NCBI RefSeq assembly: GCF_024172125.1
Contig: NZ_JAMZEA010000008.1
Location: forward strand, 186,001 to 250,000
Length of the DNA: 64,000 bases
Source: Actinomadura rupiterrae
Lineage (GTDB): Bacteria; Actinomycetota; Actinomycetes; Streptosporangiales; Streptosporangiaceae
Reading direction: 5' to 3'
The translations under genes and the position numbers were made by a program. The notes beneath the pieces were generated by a model. It did not search any database. It had not been told where the DNA came from and worked only from the letters and a program-made list of their open reading frames with translations. Shown in pieces: positions 56,546 through 64,000 of the stretch. Numbering within the stretch: position 1 is the first letter of the stretch; the number at the start of each line of letters is the position of its first letter.

Positions 56546-57676
56546 CTACCAGAGGTCGGAGAGGTTGACGGTGGCGGCCATGAGGGCGGCGCCGGGGTCG
56601 TTGAGGTGCATGCCGTCGCCGGCGTCGAGGTCGGGGCGGATGTGGTCGGGGTTGCCGGGGTCCTCGACGGCGCGGGCGACGTCGAAGATGCCGTCGAAGA
56701 CGTGCGTGCCGCGGATCCAGTCGTTCACCTCGCGGCGGACGCGGAGGCCGTCGGGGGTGCTGATGCCCTCGTAGATCGCGCCGCCGAACGGGCCGATCGT
56801 CGCGGCGAGGACGCGCAGGTCGGCGGCGTGGATGCGGGCCGCCAGCTCGGTGAACCCGGCGATCAGCCCCGGCGCGGTGGCGGCCGGCTCGCCGAGCATT
56901 CCGGGCAGGCCGATGTCGTTGATGCCGAAGTTGAGCAGCACGTGCGTCGCGCCCGGCACGGACAGGACGTCGCGGTCGAGGCGGGACAGCGCGTGCTCGC
57001 CGATCTCGTCCGTGAGGAGGCGGTTGCCCGAGATGCCGAGGTTCACGACCCAGCCGCGGGCGAGGCGCTCGTTCAGGGCGTCCACGGAGCGGGCGTTGCC
57101 GCCGACGGTCGTGCCCGTCCCCTCGAACCAGGAGTCGCCGAACGCCACGGCGACCGGGGTTCCTTCAGGCGCGAGGACGTCGACGCCGGTGACGTAGACG
57201 CGCGCTTCGGCGGTTTCGGACGCGTCCAACTCGGTGGATTCGGTCTGGTTGCCCGGCGCGATGAAGGCGTTCTCCATCGGCATGTGCGAGTACGTCGCGG
57301 GTTCTGACCCGTCCGGAAGGTAGAGGCTCAGCGCGAGGAGGGTCTTCGCTTCGACCGCGAGCGGCACGTCGTCGCTCACGACCTCGCCACCGGGCGGGAT
57401 CGTCACCTCGGAACGCCCGTCGAACAGCAGCGCGCGGTCGGTCTCCAGGACGATCGCATCGGCCTTGGCCTGCACGGCGACGCGCGCCGCGCCGATCCGC
57501 AGCGGGTTGCGGCCGAACCGGTTGCTCAGCCGCACCCGGATCCGCTCGCCGCCGCCCGCCAGGAACAGCGGTTCCCGAACGGTCTGGTCCGCGAACGTCC
57601 TCAGCTCGACGAGCCTCGCCTGCTCGTACGGGCTGAGCACGGCCGTCCGGTAACCCGCCACCCACTGCTGCGCCAT
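56546..57676 (-). CDS. SGNH/GDSL hydrolase, two-domain
   Basis: 376 residues. An N-terminal beta-sandwich of ~150 residues (RIRVRLSNRFGRNPLRIGAARVAV) precedes the SGNH domain: block I FGDSWFEGTGTT (catalytic Ser), block II ISGNRLL with Gly, block III GINDIG with Asn, block V DAGDGMHLNDPGA with Asp/His. This pairing is typical of acetyl-xylan/rhamnogalacturonan-type esterases of actinobacteria. No signal peptide is visible. ATG at 57676. Convergent with LacI, divergent from the MFS exporter. Confidence 0.88.
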   Translation of the reverse strand: MAQQWVAGYRTAVLSPYEQARLVELRTFADQTVREPLFLAGGGERIRVRLSNRFGRNPLRIGAARVAVQAKADAIVLETDRALLFDGRSEVTIPPGGEVVSDDVPLAVEAKTLLALSLYLPDGSEPATYSHMPMENAFIAPGNQTESTELDASETAEARVYVTGVDVLAPEGTPVAVAFGDSWFEGTGTTVGGNARSVDALNERLARGWVVNLGISGNRLLTDEIGEHALSRLDRDVLSVPGATHVLLNFGINDIGLPGMLGEPAATAPGLIAGFTELAARIHAADLRVLAATIGPFGGAIYEGISTPDGLRVRREVNDWIRGTHVFDGIFDVARAVEDPGNPDHIRPDLDAGDGMHLNDPGAALMAATVNLSDLW

Positions 57677-57771
57677 CGTCGCCTCGTCTCCTCGCACGGA
57701 ATTGATCGCCGCAACTCGCCGCATTCCGCCCTGATTCCCGCATGGCCGGACCAGGCCGTCCCAATCGGGAC

Positions 57772-57857
57772 CGGAGGTTCCAACCAGGTGCGGAGGTTTC
57801 ATCCAGGTGCGGAGGTCCAACCAGGTGCGGAGGTTCCAATCGGGTGCGGAGGTTCCA
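57772..57857. repeat. 19-bp direct repeats in the SGNH/MFS promoter region
   Basis: Four and a half copies of cggaggttccaaccaggtg (copies start at 57772, 57791, 57810, 57828 and 57847; the third lacks one base). Each contains GGAGGT. Spacing close to two helical turns suggests iterons bound by a regulator on one face of the DNA. Confidence 0.85.
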
Positions 57858-57940
57858 TGACGTCCCGGGTAATCGCCGTGGCGCAGGGGGCGGGAGCAAG
57901 CTCAGTGGCATCAGCGACCGACGACTCGCAGGAGCGCGAA

Positions 57941-59341
57941 ATGACCGCCGTCACGGCACCGGAATCGGCACCCGCCCGGGTCTCCGCGCCCGGCTGGGGG
58001 ACCCTCCTGGTCCTGCTCACCGGGATCTTCATCACGACCCTCGACTTCTTCATCGTCAACGTGGCGATCCCGGCCACGCAGCGCGACCTGCACGCCACCC
58101 CGTCGCAGATCGAGTTCGTCGTCGCCGGGTTCGGCGTCGCGCTCGCGGCGGGCCTGATCACCGCCGGACGGCTCGGCGACCTGTACGGGCGCCGCCGGAT
58201 GTTCTCGATCGGCCTCGCGGTCTTCACGCTCGCCTCGGCCGCCTGCGCCGAGGCTCCGACCGCCGGGACGCTGATCGCCGGACGCGTCGCGCAGGGCGTC
58301 GGCGCGGCGCTGCTCATGCCGCAGGTCCTCGGCATCGTCAACACGGTGTACACCGGCGCGGCGCGGGCGAAGGCGTTCAACGCCTACGGCGTCGCGATGG
58401 GTTTCGGCGGGGTGTTCGGGCAGCTCATCGGCGGTGTGCTCATCAAGGCCGACATCGCCGGGATGGGCTGGCGCGCGATCTTCTGGATCAACGTGCCGGT
58501 CGGCGCGGCCGCGCTCGCGCTGGTGCCGCGGCTCGTTCCCGAGTCCCGCGCGCCGGGCGCGGCCCGGCTCGACCTGGTCGGCACGGTGCTCGCGTCCCTC
58601 GGGCTCGTCGCGATCGTGTACCCGCTCGTCCAGGGCCGCGAGCAGGGCTGGCCGATGTGGACGTGGGAGTGCCTCGGCGCCGCGGTCGTGCTGCTCGCCG
58701 CGTTCGTCCTCTACCAGCGCCGCGCCGCCGCGCCGCTGGTCGCACCGGCCCTGTTCCGGCACCGCGCGTTCGCCGCGGGCGCGGTCGTCTCGCTCCTGCA
58801 CGCCATGACGATGGGCTCGTTCTTCCTGATCCTCGCGCTGTACCTGCAGATGGGACGCGGCCTGTCCGCGCTGGAGTCCGGCCTGATCTTCCTGCCGCTC
58901 GGCCTCGGGTACTTCGTCTCCTCGGCGCGGGCCGCGGCCGTCACCGAGCGGCTCGGACGGCAGACCGTCGCGGTCGGCGCGCTCGCCATGGCGCTCGGAC
59001 TCGGCGTCCTCGCGGTCACCGCCACCGAGCTCGGCCAGCACGGCGCGATCGGCTGGATCATCCCCGGCCTGGTCGTCGCGGGCGCCGGGATGGGCCTGGT
59101 CATGGCGCCGCTGCCCGCGCTGGCGCTGAGCCGGGTGGACGCCGAGCACGCCGGCGCCGCGTCCGGAGTGCTGAGCACCGCGCAGCAGGCGGGCGGGGCG
59201 ATCGGGGTCGCGCTCGTCGGGGTGGTCTTCTACGGCGCGCACGGCGGCGTCCCGCACGCCTTCGCCACCGGGCTGGACCTGCTGATCGTCCTGGACGTCC
59301 TGGTCGCCGCGCTCGTCCAGGCCCTCCCCCGCACTCGCTGA
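57941..59341 (+). CDS. MFS drug exporter, DHA2 (14-TMS) family
   Basis: 466 residues with about 14 hydrophobic segments. Family motifs: LDFFIVNVAIPATQRDL in helix 1 (D1 motif), GRLGDLYGRRRMF (motif A), RVAQGVGAALLMPQVLGIV (motif B/C region) and a late LALSRVDAEHAGAASGVLSTAQQAGGAIGVALVG. Proton-driven efflux of drugs or metabolites; substrate unknown. ATG at 57941 with GGAG. An upstream extension of the frame to 57788 runs through the direct repeats and is not expected to be translated. Confidence 0.92.
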   Translation: MTAVTAPESAPARVSAPGWGTLLVLLTGIFITTLDFFIVNVAIPATQRDLHATPSQIEFVVAGFGVALAAGLITAGRLGDLYGRRRMFSIGLAVFTLASAACAEAPTAGTLIAGRVAQGVGAALLMPQVLGIVNTVYTGAARAKAFNAYGVAMGFGGVFGQLIGGVLIKADIAGMGWRAIFWINVPVGAAALALVPRLVPESRAPGAARLDLVGTVLASLGLVAIVYPLVQGREQGWPMWTWECLGAAVVLLAAFVLYQRRAAAPLVAPALFRHRAFAAGAVVSLLHAMTMGSFFLILALYLQMGRGLSALESGLIFLPLGLGYFVSSARAAAVTERLGRQTVAVGALAMALGLGVLAVTATELGQHGAIGWIIPGLVVAGAGMGLVMAPLPALALSRVDAEHAGAASGVLSTAQQAGGAIGVALVGVVFYGAHGGVPHAFATGLDLLIVLDVLVAALVQALPRTR

Positions 59342-59356
59342 CCGAGACGATTTCGC

Positions 59357-59385
59357 AAGGCCCCGCCGAGCCCGGCGGGGCCTTT
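59357..59385. terminator. Bidirectional terminator
   Basis: AAGGCCCCGCCG/CGGCGGGGCCTT, a 12-bp perfect stem with a 4-nt loop AGCC, then T. It lies between the convergent MFS and FAD-oxidase genes. Confidence 0.88.
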
Positions 59386-59407
59386 CCCGTTCAGGTACCG
59401 ATCCCGT

Positions 59408-60829
59408 TCAGGTGACGAGGTCGGGGTCGGCGCCGATGACCTTGCCGGGGTTGAAGAGGGACAGCGGGTCGAGCGCGTCCTTCACCGCCTTCTGCATGGC
59501 GCGGACGCCGAGGGGAAGCTCGCGCTGCATGCCGTGCCGCTTGAGCAGGCCGACGCCGTGCTCGCCGGTGACGGTGCCGCCGACCTCGATGGCCGCGGTG
59601 AGAAGCTCCTCGAACGCCGCCTAGGCGGCCGCGCGAGCGGCTTCGTCGCCGGGCGGAGTGATCAGCAGCGGGTGCAGGTTGCCGTCTCCGGCGTGCGCGA
59701 TCGTCGCGATCCGGACGCCGTGCCGGCGGCCGATCTCCGCGGTGCGGGCGAGCATCGCCGGGACGCGGGAGCGCGGCACGCACAGGTCCTCGGTCAGCAC
59801 CGGGCCGAGGCGTTCCAGCGCCGGGTAGGCGAGGCGGCGCGCCTGGAACAGCGCCTCCGCCTCGACCGGGTCCGTTGACTGCTCGGCCCACACCGCGCCG
59901 CAATCACGGAACGCCGCCGCTACCGCCGTGGCGTCCTCGTCACCGGACGCGCCGGGCGTGTCGATGCTGGCCAGCAGCATCGCCTCGGCGGACGGGTCGA
60001 TACCGAGGTGCTTCCACTCCTCGACGGTCTCCAGGCTGAACCGGTCGAGCAGCTCCAGCGCGGCGGGGACGAGCCCGCGCGCGGTGACGGCGGCGACGGC
60101 GCGTCCGGCGTCCACGAGGTCGTCGAACGCGCCGACGACCGTGCGCGGTGCGTCCCGCCGGGCCGGACGCAGCCGCAGCGTCACCTCGGTGACGATGCCG
60201 AGGGTGCCTTCGGATCCGACGAACAGGCCGGTCAGGTCGTATCCGGCGACGCCCTTGGTCGTCCGGCGCCCGAACCGGAGCCGCGTGCCGTACGCGCCGC
60301 CCGGCCCGCCGACGACGGCCTCCAACCCGAGGACGTAGTCGCGCGTCACCCCATATTTCAGGCAGCACAGGCCGCCCGCGTTGGTGGCGACGTTCCCGCC
60401 GATCGTGGACCAGGGCGCGCTCGCCGGATCCGGCGGGTACCAGAGGCCGTGCTCGGCGACGGCGGCCTTCAGGTCGTCGTTCACCACGCCCGGCTGGACG
60501 ACCGCGACCAGGTTCTCGGTGTCGATGTCGACGATCGCGTCCATCTTGGACAGGTCGAGGACGAGGCATCCGTCGACCGCGTTCGCGCCGCCCGACAACC
60601 CGGTGCCCGCACCTCGTGGGACGACTGGAATCCCCAGTTCCGCGCACGCGGCGACGGCCCGCGAGACCTCCTCGGCGGACGTGGCCCGCAGCGCCGCGAC
60701 CGCCTTCCCCGCCGGTGCCCATTCCGCCTCGTCATGCCCGAGACCAGCCAGTACGTCAGCGTCCGTGACCAGCCTGGCGCCCGGCAACGCCCGAGCCAGT
60801 TCCTCTACAGCCACAACACCGTCCTTCAT
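59408..60829 (-). pseudogene. FAD-linked oxidase (GlcD/D-lactate dehydrogenase type) with in-frame amber stop
   Basis: Full frame 473 codons from ATG 60829. FAD-binding type 4 domain with VVPRGAGTGLSGGANAVDG and GGNVATNAGGLCCLKYGVTRDYVLG, and a C-terminal FAD-oxidase domain with HAGDGNLHPLLI and GGTVTGEHGVGLLKR. Codon 403 is TAG (59623-59621), between GDEAARAAA and AAFEELLTAAIEVGG; the frame then continues perfectly to a normal C-terminus. One C-to-T change (CAG to TAG) explains it. The truncated form lacks the HGVG motif and the last 70 residues, so it is probably inactive unless the stop is read through or is a sequencing error. ATG overlaps the TetR stop. Confidence 0.85.
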
Positions 60830-61620
60830 TTGGGGCCAGCGGATTCGGGTTCGGCACGGCGGTCGGGACGGCGGTCGGGGTGGCGGTCGGCCAGGCCGTC
60901 CAGGAGGCAGTCGAGGGCGAAGGCGAAGCGGCGCTCGCTCTCCTGCTCGGGGTCCACACCTGTCGCGGCGGCCATACGTCCGGCCAGCAGGGGGTGGCCG
61001 CTCACGGCTTCGCGCAGGTAGGCGGTCGTTGCCTCGTTCCAGGTCGCGTCCGGGTCGCTGAGCGCGTCCCGCCAGGCGAGCTCGGCCAGGACGGCCCCCA
61101 CGACGTGGTCGTTGACGACGGCGAGCGCGGCGTCCAGGTCCGCGTCGGCGAACCCGGCGCGGGACATGAGCTGGAGCCCGGTCTCCGCCAGCGCGAACGC
61201 GTTCGGGCCGAGGTTCGGCCGGACGGTCAGCTCCGACAGCACCCACCGGTGCCGGAGCAGCATCGCCCGATGGCTGCGCGCGAGATCGCCGACCGCGCGC
61301 CGCCAGTCCTTCTGCGCGGGGTCGGCGGTCACCTCGCCCAGGACGTGGTCGAGGGCGAGTTCGAGCAGCTCGTCCTTGGTGCGGACGTACCAGTACAGCG
61401 ATCCGGCGGTGACGCCGAGCTCGGTGGCGACGCGGCGCATCGACAGGGCGCGGTGGCCGCCCGCGTCGAGCAGCGCGACCGCGACGGCGACGATCCGGTC
61501 CCGGTCGAGCTGCCGGTCGCGGGGTGGACGGTCCGGCCGGAGCCAGACCGAGTCAGAGGGCGGCACGCCGTCCACGCTACCGGCAGCCCGGCGGCCGGGG
61601 TTGACTCCGGTGCCCGGCAT
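60826..61620 (-). CDS. TetR/AcrR-family regulator
   Basis: 264 residues (246 from the GTG at 61566). HTH VALLDAGGHRALSMRRVATELGVTAGSLYWYVRTKDELLELALDHVLGEV, then a TetR_C-type ligand domain with RSHRAMLLRHRWVLSELTVRPNLGPNAFALAE. The first ~22 residues are poorly conserved in kind, so the later start is possible; GGAG touches the ATG at 61620, and a leaderless start is also conceivable. Its stop overlaps the FAD-oxidase start by ATGA, forming one operon. Divergent from an alpha/beta hydrolase. Confidence 0.88.
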   Translation of the reverse strand: MPGTGVNPGRRAAGSVDGVPPSDSVWLRPDRPPRDRQLDRDRIVAVAVALLDAGGHRALSMRRVATELGVTAGSLYWYVRTKDELLELALDHVLGEVTADPAQKDWRRAVGDLARSHRAMLLRHRWVLSELTVRPNLGPNAFALAETGLQLMSRAGFADADLDAALAVVNDHVVGAVLAELAWRDALSDPDATWNEATTAYLREAVSGHPLLAGRMAAATGVDPEQESERRFAFALDCLLDGLADRHPDRRPDRRAEPESAGPK

Positions 61621-61633
61621 CTCCTATACAAGG

Positions 61634-61648
61634 TTTAATATTATTGAA
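61634..61648. promoter_or_regulatory. Candidate TetR operator
   Basis: TTTAATATTATTGAA is an imperfect palindrome (12 of 15 positions) in the only A/T-rich patch of the region, in the 50-bp gap between the tetR and hydrolase starts. It probably also supplies promoter elements for both. Confidence 0.5.
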
Positions 61649-61670
61649 CGTCGTTTAAGGAGGTGGGGTC

Positions 61671-62504
61671 ATGTTCCGGGCCAACGGGGAGCTGCCGGGC
61701 GAGGTCCATGCCCGCGTTCTCGGTCCCGCGGACGCGCCGCGCGCGGTGTTCGTCCACGGGTCGATGAGCTGGGGGGACGATCCGGTGTCCGGCTTCGCGG
61801 CGCAGGAGGCGCTGGCGGAGCGGTTCCGGCTCGTCCTGATGGACCGGCGCGGGCATGGCGGGAGCCCCGACGCCGGGCCCGCGTTCCGCAGCGACTACCT
61901 CGCCGACGCGGACGACATCGCCGAGCTGCTGGACGGCGGCGCGCACCTGGTCGGCCACTCGTACGGCGCGGTCGGAGCGATGATGGCCGCGGCGCGGCGG
62001 CCCGAGGACGTCCTGTCGCTGACGCTGATCGAGCCCGGCTGCTACCAGGCCGCAGCGGACGATCCGCAAGTCGCGGCGGCTTTGCAAGCCAACCGCGAGG
62101 CATACGCCGACTTCCCCGAATTGACGCCCGCGCAATGGTTGCGTGCCGCGACCGACTCCGTGGGCATGCCGCCTATGGAACCGACCGAACAGCGCTTGCG
62201 CGCGGCGGGCAGCGCACTGAACGAGCGCGTCTGCTGGGAAGCCGGAATTCCCGTGCCCGCACTACGGATCGCGTCCTTCCCCAAGCTCATCGTCTCCGGG
62301 ACATGGGAGACCGCGCCCGACCTCTACCGCGAGCGCGGCGCTGGGCCGCTCCTCGCGTGCGCGCGCGTTACGGCTGAACGCATCGGCGCCCGGCATGTGT
62401 CCGTTCCGGGCTCGGCGCACTATCCCCACGTGGACGCGCCCCAGCACCTCAACGACATCCTCGCCGCCTTCTGGGAAGCGTCCGCCATCGCCTCACGCGC
62501 ATAG
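61671..62504 (+). CDS. Alpha/beta hydrolase
   Basis: 277 residues. Oxyanion HGSMSWGDD, nucleophile elbow GHSYGAVGAM (Ser), DRRGHGGSPD and the C-terminal His in VPGSAHYPHVDAP. Substrate unknown. Very strong AAGGAGGTGGGG ribosome binding site. The divergent TetR probably controls it. The part from about 62040 on has noticeably more A/T-ending codons (ttg, caa, gaa, gct) than the first half. Confidence 0.9.
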   Translation: MFRANGELPGEVHARVLGPADAPRAVFVHGSMSWGDDPVSGFAAQEALAERFRLVLMDRRGHGGSPDAGPAFRSDYLADADDIAELLDGGAHLVGHSYGAVGAMMAAARRPEDVLSLTLIEPGCYQAAADDPQVAAALQANREAYADFPELTPAQWLRAATDSVGMPPMEPTEQRLRAAGSALNERVCWEAGIPVPALRIASFPKLIVSGTWETAPDLYRERGAGPLLACARVTAERIGARHVSVPGSAHYPHVDAPQHLNDILAAFWEASAIASRA

Positions 62505-62527
62505 TGCCCTGTTGCGGTGACTACGGT

Positions 62528-63172
62528 GTGCTGGTGGACGAGCGTGCGGTGGTGCGAGAACTCACCCGGACTGCATCACCCCCGCTGGTGCCGGAGGTGC
62601 GGCTGCGGCTCGCGGAGGAGCCCTTCGCCACCTGGACGGCCACGCGCGCCGACGATCCGCCCTTCTGGGCCTTCGCCTGGGCGGGCGGGCAGGTGCTCGC
62701 GCGGTACGTCCTCGACCATCCGGACGTGGTGGCCGGACGTCGCGTCGCGGACATCGCCAGCGGATCCGGACTCGTCGCGATCGCGGCGGCTCTCGCGGGC
62801 GCCGCGCACGTGACCGCCTTCGACGTCGATCCGCTCGCTCGGACGGCGGCCACGGAGAACGCCGCGCTCAACGATGTCGTCGTCGAAGTCGTCCAGGCCG
62901 ACGTGACGAGGACGCCAGGTCTGCACGAAGCGCTCCAGACCGCGGACGTCGTGCTGGCCGGGGACGTCTGCTACGACCCCGACATGGCTCCGCCGATGCT
63001 CGCCGCGCTGCGCGCCTGCGCCGCGCGGGGCGCGAAGGTGCTGGTAGGAGACCCGCACAGGCCCTACCTGCCGCGCGGGCTGGCGTCCATCGCCGAGTAC
63101 GACGTCCCCGAGACCGGCAATCTCGAAGAACGCGACACCACGCGCGCGGCCGTCTTCGTCCTCCGGAACTGA
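62528..63172 (+). CDS. SAM-dependent methyltransferase (nicotinamide N-methyltransferase/PrmA-like)
   Basis: 214 residues from the GTG at 62528 (GTG at 62504 or 62534 also possible). Class I methyltransferase: motif I VADIASGSGLVAIAAALAGA, acidic loop FDVDPLA, motif ADVVLAGDVCYD. An N-terminal segment LVPEVRLRLAEEPFATWTATRADDPPFWAFAWAGGQVLARY is characteristic of the lysine methyltransferase-16/NNMT-like group often annotated as ribosomal protein L11 methyltransferase. Target unknown. It lies directly after the hydrolase. Confidence 0.85.
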   Translation: MLVDERAVVRELTRTASPPLVPEVRLRLAEEPFATWTATRADDPPFWAFAWAGGQVLARYVLDHPDVVAGRRVADIASGSGLVAIAAALAGAAHVTAFDVDPLARTAATENAALNDVVVEVVQADVTRTPGLHEALQTADVVLAGDVCYDPDMAPPMLAALRACAARGAKVLVGDPHRPYLPRGLASIAEYDVPETGNLEERDTTRAAVFVLRN

Positions 63173-63182
63173 CGCGGAACCC

Positions 63183-63671
63183 CTAGGCGGACGAGCGGGC
63201 GCCGAGTTCGGTGCGTCCCAGCGTCGCGAGCTCGTCGGCGCGCTCGTTGCCCGGGTCGCCGGCGTGGCCCTTCACCCAGAACCATTCGACCTGGTGGCGC
63301 TGGACGGCCGCGTCGAGCCGCCGCCACAGGTCCTCGTTCTTGACCGGTTTGCGGCCGCTCGTCTGCCAGCCGTTGCGCTTCCAGGAGTTCATCCACTGCG
63401 TGATGCCCTGCCGGACGTACTGGCTGTCGGTGTGCAGCCGCACGCGGGACGGCCGCCGGAGGTGTTCGAGCGCCTCGATCGCGGCGGTCAGCTCCATCCG
63501 GTTGTTGGTGGTGTCCGCCTCGCCGCCGCGCAGCTCCTTCACGTGCGGGCCGTAGCGCAGGACCGCGCCCCAGCCGCCCGCTCCCGGGTTCGGGCTGCAC
63601 CCGCCGTCGGTATGGATGATCACAGAATCGGGCAACGCGGCTCCAGCGGACGGGCGATCGACGCCGGACAC
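63183..63671 (-). CDS. rnhA: Ribonuclease HI
   Basis: 162 residues. The four acidic metal ligands are in place: Asp22 in HTDGGCSPNPG, Glu60 in NNRMELTAAIEAL, Asp82 in HTDSQYV and Asp146 in GNERADELA; the basic handle segment WKRNGWQTSGRKPVKNEDLW is also present. It degrades RNA in RNA-DNA hybrids in the cytosol. GTG start. Convergent with the methyltransferase, nine bases between stops. Confidence 0.95.
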   Translation of the reverse strand: MSGVDRPSAGAALPDSVIIHTDGGCSPNPGAGGWGAVLRYGPHVKELRGGEADTTNNRMELTAAIEALEHLRRPSRVRLHTDSQYVRQGITQWMNSWKRNGWQTSGRKPVKNEDLWRRLDAAVQRHQVEWFWVKGHAGDPGNERADELATLGRTELGARSSA

Positions 63672-63720
63672 CTTACCGTCCGGCGCCGGTCGCTCTCCGT
63701 AGACCCCGCGGTGGGAACCG

Positions 63721-64000
63721 TCAGCGGGCGTTCAGGGCCGGGTCGCTGAGGCTCGGCCGGCCGGTCTCGACGTGCCCGGCGAGCCGCCGCAGGTAGGACG
63801 GGTCGCCCGGCACGGTGACGGTCACGTCGTACCAGGACGCGGACCGGTGCAGCCGGACGGTGTGCGTGGCCTTGTGCCCGGCCTTCACCGTGTGCGTGAC
63901 CGCCTTGAGGCCCTCGTAGGCGTCCGCGATCGCGATCTCCACGGCCGTCGAACCGTGGTTGGCGACCGTGATGCGCAGATCCGAACCGGACTTCGCGACG
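63721..64000 (-). CDS. Phospholipase C, C-terminal domain (5' end beyond window)
   Basis: About 93 residues, ending LRRLAGHVETGRPSLSDPALNAR. Beta-rich with LRITVANHGSTAVEI, VTHTVKAGHKATHTVRL, HRSASWYDVTVTVPGDPSYLRRLAGHVETG. This is the C-terminal domain of bacterial non-haemolytic-type phospholipase C proteins (phosphoesterase family plus DUF756 domains), where SWYDFSV and AGHVETG are conserved. The catalytic domain lies outside the window. Confidence 0.82.
   Translation of the reverse strand, partial: VAKSGSDLRITVANHGSTAVEIAIADAYEGLKAVTHTVKAGHKATHTVRLHRSASWYDVTVTVPGDPSYLRRLAGHVETGRPSLSDPALNAR

Overview
The window is one contiguous stretch of a very GC-rich actinobacterial chromosome. The evidence is almost exclusively G/C third codon positions, frequent GTG starts, a WhiB regulator, a mycothiol-family (DinB-like) enzyme, leaderless-looking promoters and an integrated actinomycete integrative and conjugative element (AICE). 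A mycelial, Actinomadura/Streptosporangiales-like organism is my inference; nothing in the window fixes the genus.

Left part (1-28.5 kb). This is the conserved actinobacterial block known from M. tuberculosis Rv3667-Rv3683, in the same order: acs (partial), a holin-like membrane protein, an epoxide-hydrolase-like protein, marP, a CoA-type NUDIX hydrolase, nth, crp, an MBL-fold hydrolase, RidA plus a DUF4177 peptide, two ArsA/GET3 ATPases, whiB4, ponA2 and a metallophosphoesterase. Local additions are nhaA, a DUF309 gene, a TIGR03086 protein, an LLM-class flavin oxidoreductase, a second NUDIX gene, an HxlR/quinone-oxidoreductase pair, a MarR/MFS pair, an SPFH protein and a YqeY protein. Many junctions, mostly between convergent genes, hold 350-950 bp of degenerate G+C-only short repeats. 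Inside operons similar repeat tracts stay open and keep translational coupling, most strikingly as a chain of overlapping ORFs between the two ArsA genes.

Middle (28.5-40 kb). A tRNA-Pro(CGG) gene is the attachment site of an 11.4-kb AICE bounded by 44-bp direct repeats (28565-28608 and 39953-39996). It carries int, xis, a RepSA-like initiator, an FtsK/TraB translocase, a DUF2637 membrane protein, an SCO3933-type regulator, GntR and XRE regulators, and a separate five-gene operon of unknown small proteins, two with zinc-ribbon motifs. A 14-bp inverted repeat sits in the leftward promoter next to gntR, and the element brings a new intrinsic terminator for the tRNA gene.

Right part (40-64 kb). 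This is an accessory region of secreted and sugar-related functions: an Ig-like secreted protein, an IS630-family insertion with perfect 24-bp ends and TA target duplication, a serine beta-lactamase-like hydrolase, a small protein behind a LexA-like box, a TIM-barrel protein, a TetR gene divergent from a TagGH-type polysaccharide ABC exporter, a secreted propeller-like protein, DUF5954, a secreted glycosidase plus ricin lectin divergent from its likely LacI regulator, an SGNH hydrolase, a DHA2 MFS exporter, a glycolate-oxidase-like FAD gene with an in-frame amber stop, TetR, an alpha/beta hydrolase, a methyltransferase, RNase HI and the end of a phospholipase C.
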